From: Alloascoidea africana | Lineage: Eukaryota; Ascomycota; Alloascoideomycetes; Alloascoideales; Alloascoideaceae | Reading direction: 5' to 3' | DNA: 64,000 nt | Assembly (NCBI GenBank): GCA_030581615.1 | Contig: JAKTTT010000011.1 | Coordinates: forward strand, 1 to 64,000 | Shown: positions 42,528 through 50,941 of the stretch, one piece after another | Position numbering within the stretch: position 1 is the stretch's first letter | Layout of the letters: each line of letters begins with the position of its first letter | Translations under genes and position numbers: made by a program | The notes under the pieces: model-generated | The model's database searches: none | Told to the model about the DNA's origin: nothing | What the model saw: the letters and a program-made list of their open reading frames with translations, nothing else

Positions 42528-43622
42528 TTAGTAGTCATTGTCACGTCCATAACCACTGTTTCGACCAGATCCATAAGAGTTGTCATTGTCATCATTGTCA
42601 CGGCCATAGCTGCTAGACTTGTTACCAGAACCGTATGAATTGTCATTATCACGACCATAGCTGCTAGACTTGTTGCTAGAGCCGTATGTGTTATCATTAT
42701 CACGACCATAGCTGCTAGATTTGTTGCCAGATCCATAGGAGTTATCATTGTCATCATTGTCACGGCCGTAGCTGCTAGACTTGTTACCAGAACCGTATGA
42801 ATTGTCATTATCACGACCATAGCTGCTAGATTTGTTGCTGGATCCATAGGAGTTGTCATTGTCATCGTTCTTGCGACCATAGCTGCTGGACTTGTTGCCA
42901 GATCCGTAGGAGTTATCATTGTCATCATTGTCACGGCCGTAGCTGCTAGACTTGTTACCAGAACCGTATGAATTGTCATTATCACGACCATAGCTGCTAG
43001 ATTTGTTGCTGGATCCATAGGAGTTGTCATTGTCATCGTTCTTGCGACCATAGCTGCTGGACTTGTTGCCAGATCCGTAGGAGTTATCATTGTCATCATT
43101 GTCACGACCATAGCTGCTAGACTTCTTGCTGGATCCATAGGAATTGTCATTATCATCATTGCCACGGCCATAACTGCTGGAACCGCCATATCCTCGCTCT
43201 TTGTCTTCGTCCTTTTTACCATAGGAACTTGAACCGTAGCTAGACTTCTTGTTATCGTCATCATCTTTGCCATAGGAACTAGAACCATAGCTAGACTTCT
43301 TGTTATCATCGTCGTCTTTGCCATAAGAGCTTGAGCCATAGCTAGACTTTTTCTTGTCATCATCGTCATCATCATCACGAGTACTCAACTTTTCAAAGCC
43401 CTGCTTTAAACCACCCTTGATCTCATCGTCATAGAGACCAACACCGGCCCCAATGGCAGCACCCGCTTTAGTATGGCCAGTCAACTTTCCGGCAACACCA
43501 CCAACAGCAGCACCTACAATTGCGCCTCCAATTCCTCGCTCTCCGGAGCCCTCGTTGTCATTGTCATAGTCATCACGTCTGTTTCTGTTGTCGTCGTCGT
43601 TTCTGCCACCAAAGAGACCCAT
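42528..43622 (-). CDS. DDR48: DDR48-like stress repeat protein with glycine zipper
   Basis: A 364-residue, extremely hydrophilic protein. After MGLFGG and an Asp/Asn/Arg-rich lead comes a glycine-zipper segment (IGGAIVGAAVGGVAGKLTG... AGAAIGAGVGL, residues about 30-64). The remainder is built of repeats of SSSYGRDNDDNDNSYGSGNK type, closing with GYGRDNDY. Yeast Ddr48 has SYGSNN/SSNKKKSSYG repeats, starts MGLF and ends DDDY, so this is its counterpart, a stress-induced protein made on DNA damage, heat and osmotic shock. The glycine zipper is an addition relative to the yeast protein. Biochemical function is poorly defined. STRE-like sites lie just upstream. Confidence 0.82.
   Translation of the reverse strand: MGLFGGRNDDDNRNRRDDYDNDNEGSGERGIGGAIVGAAVGGVAGKLTGHTKAGAAIGAGVGLYDDEIKGGLKQGFEKLSTRDDDDDDDKKKSSYGSSSYGKDDDDNKKSSYGSSSYGKDDDDNKKSSYGSSSYGKKDEDKERGYGGSSSYGRGNDDNDNSYGSSKKSSSYGRDNDDNDNSYGSGNKSSSYGRKNDDNDNSYGSSNKSSSYGRDNDNSYGSGNKSSSYGRDNDDNDNSYGSGNKSSSYGRKNDDNDNSYGSSNKSSSYGRDNDNSYGSGNKSSSYGRDNDDNDNSYGSGNKSSSYGRDNDNTYGSSNKSSSYGRDNDNSYGSGNKSSSYGRDNDDNDNSYGSGRNSGYGRDNDY
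42550..43370 (-). repeat. In-gene tandem repeats of the DDR48-like gene
   Basis: Imperfect tandem units of 45-60 bp encode SSSYGRDNDNSYGSGNK-like blocks. Several units are nearly identical at the nucleotide level, for example the blocks around 42735-42910 and 42920-43095, indicating recent duplication and likely length variation between strains. Confidence 0.85.
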
Positions 43623-43726
43623 AGTTAGGAATTGATTGATAAGTTAGAGTAAAGAGATGAATGAAAAAGATGATCTAGTAATTGAACCGGAAAAAGGATG
43701 CAATTGCGGAGAAATCAAAGACAAAT

Positions 43727-43767
43727 AGGGGCAATTGATGAGTGTTTTATACCGTTCTAAAAAGGGG
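43727..43767. promoter_or_regulatory. Two stress-response elements (STRE)
   Basis: AGGGG at 43727-43731 and 43763-43767, about 105 and 140 bp upstream of the DDR48-like ATG. AGGGG/CCCCT is the Msn2/Msn4 site. The pair in front of a stress gene supports general stress induction. Confidence 0.45.
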
Positions 43768-44645
43768 GTCCCAGATGGAATGGAGTGATTAGTATGATTC
43801 GTTAGAGCTAATCGAATTTCGAATTAGAAACAAACTGCAGTTTGCGCTTGCATTGCCCATCGTCCTAATCCAGGTAAGGTCTATGAGAATAGCGCTGACG
43901 GGTTTGATTTCGGGCTGCCGATCAGATAGGCACGGAAATCATAGACTAAGGGCAGAACGTGGTTTCGTCGTTTTCGCGGGGGATACGCACATGGCCGTTG
44001 GCCGTCTCTCCAGCACTTTCCCGGGTCCACGTACAGTTGGATCGCGTTGCTGGGTTGCTTCATGTCTCGCTAGGCAATTGCCGCAGAGGCCAGATATAAT
44101 ATGCCGGGCTCCATTTTTCAAAGAGCGCGTTGCAGCGGTTCAAGGTTCAATGGAGTTGAGGAAGCTGTGGTCGGATTAGTACCATATCGAATTGGGTCTA
44201 GCTCCCAGTTTCCACAAAGCTACGCGAAACCTGTAAATTCGTTTCCGAGTCGGGTGTTCATGGAAAACGAAAAATGATCTACACAGGCTCTTTGTTCGTC
44301 TTCGTGCTGCGGCAGTGCCACTTTCTCATAGCACGAGAATATACGCTTATGCATTTCCACATTTAAGGCGAGGTGGTGGAAGGTCTAAAATTTCAATTAC
44401 CGTCACGGCTGGCAAACCTAGAGTTTGAACAGACCATTCATCCGTACATCCTCCTTTCTCAAATGTCATGTGCAGTTTTCACCGAGCCCTATCCTAAACT
44501 GTTGTCTGTGCCCTATGTCTTTCCGTATTAAGAAGTTAGCTGTCACACGCAACATCCGTAAACCCACCCTTCAGTAAAATGCATCTTTACGAAACAATTC
44601 TTTTCTTTCGCTATCTATCAACTAAAAGATAAATATACATTGGCA
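43768..44645. promoter_or_regulatory. Upstream region of RPL7 with a Rap1-like site
   Basis: About 880 bp between divergent genes. CCGTACAT at 44442-44449, inside CATCCGTACATCC, fits the core of yeast Rap1 sites (CCRYACAY), and a related CCGTAAACC lies at 44556-44564, 80-210 bp before the RPL7 ATG. The rest is fairly GC-rich for this genome, with one unsupported ORF at 43853-44179. Confidence 0.4.
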
Positions 44646-46117
44646 ATGTCCTCGTCATTGTAAGTTGGGGCAAACGACTATTAAAGATACCAACCGAGTA
44701 TAGCGGCTACCCTTTCACAACTTTCCTCTTGAGATTTATCGAGAGAGGGTCTTGAGTTCAAGATTTGGTTATTGAGGCTATCTCAATAAGATCTTTTACT
44801 TTAAAAGCAATGTGTGTGTTGGAGAGAAGAAACAATGCCTTACTTATACCCTAAGAAAAGTTGTACTTCTCTCCATTTCATGCTTTCAATTTTTTGCTTC
44901 GGCAAAGTCTTGTCATCGTCGATTGTATTCTCTTCAGGAGAATGTTGACTTTGATTAAATACATTAAGGGAAACTAATGTTTATTATGGTGTGAAGGTTG
45001 ACGAACAATTAGTTCTGCATTTCACTCCATGGCGGCTGCTACAAGTGCGCATAGCAGTAGAATGGTTTCCCACGATCTGTGTTGAATTGGAATGGATGTT
45101 ATTCACCGATTCCTCTTCTCACAGCGATATTCTATATCGGAACTAACCGAGAATTCTGATTTAGCTCAACTGTTAACAGTATTATTACTCCAGAGTCTGT
45201 GTTGAAAAAGCAGAAGGCTCAGGTTGCCAATCAGGCCAAGGTCGCTGAGGCCAAAGCTGCTTCTCAAAAAGTATGTATAAAGACAATCTTTCTGACCCAT
45301 TTCTTCTGTACCTTTTTCTCGCCACCTTGTATTGAGTGATGCATAACACCTTCATCCGACTAGCTTTGGCGATGCTGTCGATTGTTAACCATCTTTCGGG
45401 ACTGACATTACAATTCCTGGTTTCTTTTGATCTGAATTTCAGTTTGTACTCTTCTAAGAGCAAGGCACTAACATTTATTTTCACTAGGCAAGGAAAGCTG
45501 CGAGAAAGGCAATTGCTGAGAGAACTCAAAAATACCAAGAGGAGTACCAGAATGCTGATCGTGCTGTAATTGAAGCTAGACGTGAGGCCAAGGCCAACAA
45601 CTCTTACTATGTCGCTGAGGAACCTAAATTGGTATTTGTCGTTCGTATCAAAGGTATCAATAAGATTCCCCCAAAACCTAGAAAGGTGTTGCAGTTGCTC
45701 CGTCTTCTTCAGATCAACTCTGGTGTCTTTGTCCGTGTCACAAAAGCAACCTCAGAGTTGCTACGCCTGGTAGAGCCCTATGTTGCTTATGGATACCCGA
45801 ATCTCGCTTCTGTTCGCAAGTTGATTTACAAGCGTGGATATGGAAAGGTTAGACAGCAAAGAATTCCATTGTCAGACAATGCTATCATTGCTGAGGCTCT
45901 TGGAAAATACGGAATTGAGTCTATTGAAGATTTGATTCATGAGATTTACACAGTGGGACCAAACTTCAAACAGGCAAACAATTTTCTGTGGCCATTCAAG
46001 CTTTCCAATCCTTCTGGTGGCTGGGGTGTCCCAAGAAAATTCAAGCATTTCATTGAAGGAGGCTCCACTGGTAATAGAGAGGAGTTTATCAACCAGTTGA
46101 TTAAGTCGATGAACTAG
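44646..46117 (+). CDS. RPL7: 60S ribosomal protein L7 (uL30), three exons
   Basis: Exons 44646-44659, 45180-45270 and 45488-46117 join to a 244-residue protein, the same length as yeast Rpl7. Intron 1 is 520 nt (GTAAGT, branch ACTAAC, acceptor ACAG) and intron 2 is 217 nt (GTATGT, branch CACTAAC, acceptor CTAG). Exon 3 carries the L7 core: [47 protein letters not shown] and [22 protein letters not shown]. The tiny first exon (MSSS plus two bases) is the least certain part; it is chosen because its donor and phase fit. Yeast RPL7A/B also carry two introns, which host snoRNAs, and intron 2 here holds a box C/D candidate. Rap1-like sites lie upstream. Confidence 0.9.
45327..45413 (+). ncRNA. Intronic box C/D snoRNA candidate in RPL7 intron 2
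   Basis: Within intron 2, box C GTGATGC (45336-45342, one change from RTGATGA) and box D CTGA (45402-45405) are closed by a terminal stem TTGTATTG (45327-45334) with CATTACAA (45406-45413), seven of eight pairs. Directly upstream of box D the sequence ACCATCTTTCGGG (45388-45400) is complementary over 13 nt to the conserved large-subunit rRNA stretch CCCGAAAGAUGGU as I remember it. One unpaired A separates the guide from box D. By the box D plus five rule the methylated base would be the G of CCCGAAAG. Yeast RPL7 introns host snR39 and snR59, supporting an intronic snoRNA here, though this guide differs. Confidence 0.6.
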
Positions 46118-46257
46118 TTTAATTTCCTTTTCTGTATTTAGTGGGGTTTAATGTAAAGACTTTGTATTATGCAAAAAACTGCAAGTTGTAAAGATAAGAA
46201 TTGTAAAGATAAGAAATGAGTTACAAACAAAAGCAGCATTCTAACTAGTTTATACTT

Positions 46258-47397
46258 TTACAGGTTCACAGGATCTGTATTCTTCGATAGCTTCTCTTCA
46301 TCCTCAATCCCTATCTCTTTACCTTTTACATTTCTCTCAATGAACTGTACTGAACTTCGCAAAAGCCTGTGATCTCTTTCATCTCCAATAATGCTGATTG
46401 TGTTCAGCTGGACGCCCATGTGTGGGTAAGATCCAAGCTTAACAGGTTTCTGAACCTCTCCTTTTGCAACTCTTTCATCCAATTCTTTCTGAAACTTTGA
46501 GAGAAATGGCGCAAATACCGACTCTGGTAAGGGTGTCAAAACATAATACCTCAGCAGTGTGGTAGGCGCGATCGAGGCTGCCAGAGAATTTAGCAGAGTA
46601 GAGAGCAATTTCTCAAACAATCTAGAGAGAACAGAATTAGTTGCCGCACTTGGTTTGTGAGATAAACACTGGAACATACTGAGGCACTCCTGGAAGAATA
46701 TGCACTTTCCCTGCGACTCTCACGACAGGAACCCATAGATCGTCGCAAACGAACAAGTGTTTAACAAGTGGGCCTGATGGAAGCGTTGCCATTCTCAACT
46801 GGGCCTTTTTTGCCTCGTCATTCATCGTATCGATTGGTATATGTCTAAGCTCTTTCATTCGACCAACTGTATATTCGTCAAGTTCCAAAGGGCAACCAAA
46901 TGCTTTTGCGACTGTTGTTTATCGATTAGCTAGAATCTATGAGACACACTCTCGAAAAAGCTTACTTGTATCATAAGTGATATCGTCATGCGTAGGTCCA
47001 ATACCTTTTACGAGTCAACAAATGTTAGATTTTGGTTTCTTGTTTTAAAAAGTGGATCAACAATAATACTGTTGGCTTACCTCCAGAAGTGACTACAAAG
47101 TCGTACTTGTCGGCCAAGGCTTGTACTGATTCAATAATATCTTCTTCATCATCTCCAACTACTACAATTTTCCTTAACTCAAGCCCACTTTTAAAACAGC
47201 AATCTGCAAAAAATTTGGAATTTGTGTCTGTGATTTTGCCATTCAGAACCTCATCTCCAATGATCTGATAATTGTTAGTAGTCTGATACTCCGACTTTGA
47301 TAAAACGGCTGGGGACAAAATACACGTGGGGAATAGAAACATACCAAAACAGCAGCTGTTGTTAAAACATTAGGAGGGTCACCAGAATAACCCATAG
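46258..47397 (-). CDS. Molybdopterin-binding (MoCF/CinA-like) domain protein, five exons
   Basis: Five exons, 47397-47347, 47264-47081, 47004-46966, 46911-46680 and 46621-46258, join in frame to 289 residues. Splice sites are conventional (GTATGT or GTAAGC donors, a perfect TACTAAC branch in intron 1). The product has the MoCF/CinA fold: TTAAVLIIGDEVLNGKITDTNS at the start, [24 protein letters not shown] in the middle and VHILPGVPQLFEKLL after it. This domain is the N-terminal part of human FAD synthase FLAD1, where it hydrolyses FAD. The PAPS-reductase-like FAD synthase domain is absent here. Baker's yeast does not make molybdenum cofactor, so a flavin or nucleotide pyrophosphatase role is more likely. 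Substrate is inference. Confidence 0.85.
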
Positions 47398-47624
47398 CTA
47401 AAAGTTATATTTTTTTTAAAAAACAACAATATCAGTAAAAGTCGAGGATATCGAATTCTGGCAAATCAGCGTTTCTCGAACCAGGACAGAACGGCGATCA
47501 CATGATCTTTTTTATGGGAGGAGGATGAAGTCGAGACATCCATTCACCCGCACATCCATCCAATTTATCTTACTTTCACAAAAATATTCTGACCGTTTCT
47601 TGACAAAATCTGTTGATCGCAAAG

Positions 47625-48278
47625 ATGGCCACTAAATTTGACGCTGAGCAGGCGGAGAACTTGGAAGATGTATGATGTGCTTGAGCTCAAGTTGAGGAAC
47701 TGGATTTCACAATGGTTTGTGTCTAATACGATTTGTGGTTTTCAACATAGATTGAGAAGCAATTCGCCGTGAAAGCTGTTACGCAGGCTGGTATGTTTCT
47801 ATTAATTTTGGAGTTTTGAAATAGTACTAACTTTTGAATCTTATAGAAACGTATTGGAACATTTTGAAAAAAGTTCCAGGTGATAAGCTAAAGCTTACAA
47901 AGTACGGTATTCACTTTTAGACCATGCAGGATGTTCATACATCGGTTTCTAACCAAAAGACGATAAACGGATAGGTACGATGATGAAATTTATGAGACGT
48001 TTTTAGAAGACTTTCCAGAGTTCAAGATTGAAGAAAGCGTCCGTGAGATCACAGAGGCAGACATGAAAAGTGTACAGGGCAAAGAACGTTGGAGAAAATT
48101 TCTCAAAAAGTTTGAGGATAAAATTGCAGACTACAACTTTGGAACTCTGTTGAGAATCAAAAGTAGCGATGAATATGATCAGCATACAACCATATTTGCA
48201 CTTAGGCTACAGTTTTATGCTATTGAGATTGCAAGAAATAAGCTAGGCCTTAATAACTGGGTCTCAGAAAGCAAATAG
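47625..48278 (+). CDS. CHP1: PBDC1-family eEF1A folding chaperone, four exons
   Basis: Exons 47625-47669, 47751-47790, 47847-47901 and 47975-48278 give 147 residues, nearly the length of S. cerevisiae YPL225W (146). Each junction restores conserved sequence: NLEDIEKQFAVKAV, QAETYWNILKKVPG and LTKYDDEIYETFLEDFPE. The C-terminal exon carries GKERWRKFLKKFEDKIADYNFGTLLR and LRLQFYAIEIARNKLGLNNW, the family signature. YPL225W (Chp1) binds nascent eEF1A and helps its GTP-binding domain fold in the cytosol. Donors are GTATGA, GTATGT and GTACGG. The gene is divergent from the molybdopterin-domain gene with about 230 bp between starts. Confidence 0.9.
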
Positions 48279-48501
48279 GAAAGCTTGAAACAGTATAATA
48301 AAATGATTCGAATGAACTGTTTTTGTTTTAATGAATAAGCATAGTCTATGGTGCGATAACAAGAAGAGGAACAATCGTGCCATAGAAACGAAATTATAAG
48401 AAAATGTATATTGTCTAAAAAAAAAATAAGAAAAAGTAGCTTTTGTTAACTACATACACCCCTGAAAAGGCAACAATAATGAACGATATCAGGATCTAAT
48501 T

Positions 48502-49989
48502 TCAAAGGCTATGTTTATCCTCTTGGCTTTGCTCCTCTAACTCAATCTCAACTGTGGCATTTCTCAACCCATATACCCCATCAGATAGATCCGATTTAAT
48601 CTGACGTGAAATTTCCTCGACAGCTTTTGCTGTCAAAACGTTTGCAGCTTTGGAAGAAGTTGAGCAAGGCAGCAACACTTCAATGTTTGTAACAATGTTT
48701 GGTCCAGAACCAAATACAACAATGTTCTTAAGCAAAATCTCTTGTTTCTCCCGATGACTTATATTTTCGATCGATTGGTTCAATACCGTAGAAACATTCT
48801 GGAATCGGTCATCATTAGGGTCCAATGCTCTGTCAATGATTTCTCTGAACGATGTTTTTAGCCCTCCTGCTCCGGCTTGAATGACAAGCGTAGAGACAAT
48901 TAAACCGCCAACTGCATCTAACCAATTTGCCCCAAGGAAATAACTTCCGGATATCGTTAGGACTGCCACCACTGCCGTCAAACTGTCAACTCTGTGGTGC
49001 CAAGCATTTGCAACCAAAATGCTAGACCTCGTTTCCTGCCCAATCTTGAGGGTTTGCTTAAACAATAGCTCTTTTACAAATATTGACCCCAGAGCTATCC
49101 AGGCAGCATTGAGATCGACAGAAGCGACAGCAACTTCTTGAGCCTCTTGAATATGCGTATGAGAGTGAGCTTGAAAGATCGATAAAAATGTATCGAGTAA
49201 ACCATGAGGAAGAAAATAACCAATAATTGTTATCAGGCTGCTGTAACCGATTCCAAGCCCTGCAGCCACCAACAAGCCCGAAACGCAAATAGCTCCAAGG
49301 GACTCAAATTTGCCGAAGCCATTTGGATATTTTTCTGTTCTCGCCTTTGTAGAGATTTTCACTGTGGACAGGGTCAGAATATCTGAAAATAGATCCGATG
49401 CCGAGTGAATTGCATCCGCAACCAGAGCCTGCGAATGAAATATGATGCCTCCCACTCCTTTGGCGGCAACCATTCCCACATTGACAAATAAGCCGATCCA
49501 TGTAATTCGCATTCCTGCTTTATTCCCAGCGGTCTCCTTTGCCAATTGGGCGCTCGCCGTAGAATGTGAGTGAGAGTGCCCAAAGAGAGAGTGACTATGT
49601 TCGTGGGAATGCGAATGTGAATTGACATGCTCCTCTTTGCTTATTTCATTGGGAGCAGATGTGTCTGTGTTCTTTTTCTCGACATCTCTGGATCTCGACT
49701 GAGTTGAAAAGTACGTTCGCCGTTGTCCAGATAAAGAGCCTAATTGTCTTGGATGTGGAATAGCGATCCCTGATAGTGAAGAAGATGCAATGGTATTTCT
49801 ATCGCCAAGAAGGAATAGTCGATCGTTCTTTATATCAGTTGTCAACCTAAAGTTTGTAGATGTCAATTTATGTCTCAATGAGATGGAAGAACTATTCTTG
49901 ACAAGAAACAAGGGTATCGCCAAGGTACCCCCAAACTTGTGCAGAGCTGGACGTCGTGCCAGCAAAGCTATTGATATTGTCCCTGCCAT
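48502..49989 (-). CDS. Mitochondrial cation diffusion facilitator (Mmt1/2-type iron transporter)
   Basis: A 495-residue cation diffusion facilitator. A basic, Ser-rich N-terminus (residues 1-100) looks like a mitochondrial presequence. A His-rich stretch (HSHSHEHSHSLFGHSHSHS, about 124-142) probably binds metal. Membrane domain: ALVADAIHSASDLFSDI (metal-site HxxxD) in helix 2, later NAWHHRVDSLTAVVAV with the second HxxxD in helix 5, and a cytoplasmic-type C-terminal domain. This order matches yeast Mmt1/Mmt2, which export iron from mitochondria. A second His-rich loop, HSHTHIQEAQEV, follows helix 4. Which of MMT1 or MMT2 it represents cannot be told. Confidence 0.87.
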   Translation of the reverse strand: MAGTISIALLARRPALHKFGGTLAIPLFLVKNSSSISLRHKLTSTNFRLTTDIKNDRLFLLGDRNTIASSSLSGIAIPHPRQLGSLSGQRRTYFSTQSRSRDVEKKNTDTSAPNEISKEEHVNSHSHSHEHSHSLFGHSHSHSTASAQLAKETAGNKAGMRITWIGLFVNVGMVAAKGVGGIIFHSQALVADAIHSASDLFSDILTLSTVKISTKARTEKYPNGFGKFESLGAICVSGLLVAAGLGIGYSSLITIIGYFLPHGLLDTFLSIFQAHSHTHIQEAQEVAVASVDLNAAWIALGSIFVKELLFKQTLKIGQETRSSILVANAWHHRVDSLTAVVAVLTISGSYFLGANWLDAVGGLIVSTLVIQAGAGGLKTSFREIIDRALDPNDDRFQNVSTVLNQSIENISHREKQEILLKNIVVFGSGPNIVTNIEVLLPCSTSSKAANVLTAKAVEEISRQIKSDLSDGVYGLRNATVEIELEEQSQEDKHSL

Positions 49990-50941
49990 GATAAAGATGT
50001 GCCGATTGTCACCCCCAAAAGAGCCTAGAAAGCTTGAGCAAGAAGATGAAGAAGTAACTCTTTGATAGAGAAAACCTTGTAGCAGCGAAACTCAAAACAG
50101 AGGAGAGTTTAGTCTTGGTGGCGACGTGAAATTCCAGCAGGCTTGTTTCAACAGCTTTGCATGAATCAACCCCCGGAAACTGAGGGTCTGTGAACAAGAT
50201 GGAGTAGAAGTGCTGGTTAGAAGAGTAAAGAAGATGGATCAGATAATAATGGAGAAATCGGGGGCTCTCGGAGTTTACTCGCTCTCGTCGTTTCCGATCA
50301 CGTGTGCCACATATGCCCAAACCACTTTGTCTAAGCTTCACTTTTCGTCGCTTCTACTACAATTTGGGTTTGGAAGAGGCTTGTTTGGTTTGTTTGGGCA
50401 AATAGGAAGATGATGAGTTTAAGTGGGGCGGTTAGATCCTCTTAGCTTTTTCTTCCCGGTTTGCTTGGGTTCCCGGAATTCAGACAAGAGATTAGAACTT
50501 GGTGTCAGCAAAGACGATTATTCAAGCCTTCAAGGCGAACATTATATGAAACTAGTAGAAAGGCCGAGAAACTGCTCTCGCTCAGCTCGGGTTTCCTTTC
50601 CTGAGTGTTGCGAAATAGAGCATTATAAGTAGTCTTCTCAGACAAGACCTGTTAGCTTCCAGCGTAGTCCGTCCTGCTACTATTCCTTCCTTTGCTCCAG
50701 AATTCACTTCCAACTCCCGAAATAATAAAAAATAGAACAAAAATATAGGCTCCATGACAACTGTTTGCTGGTTGTTTGCGTCGCACACCTAACTTGCCAG
50801 CTCATTTTGGCTGGCCGTAAACGCCAGCAAACAGGTGAAAAAGAGTACCTCCACAGCACACTCCTCCTATATCTCAACCTCATCCCGATCCTTCTTTCAT
50901 TCTTTAATCTTCCTCTCAAAGCATGACCACAAAGGTCGACA
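49990..50941. promoter_or_regulatory. Divergent promoter region of MMT-type gene and GPI13
   Basis: 952 bp between start codons. It includes a CACGTG box at 50299-50304. Short ORFs here show no domain. No RNA gene is recognised. Confidence 0.4.

Noticed and set aside
42419-43378. 319-codon minus-strand ORF rich in Met/Thr/Ala overlapping the DDR48-like gene
   Set aside because: It is the same repeated DNA read in another frame. Its composition is an artefact of the repeats, and the DDR48 frame has the recognisable protein.
44660-45179. Possible snoRNA in RPL7 intron 1
   Set aside because: One CTGA occurs near the 3' end but no RTGATGA-like box C with a closing stem was found.
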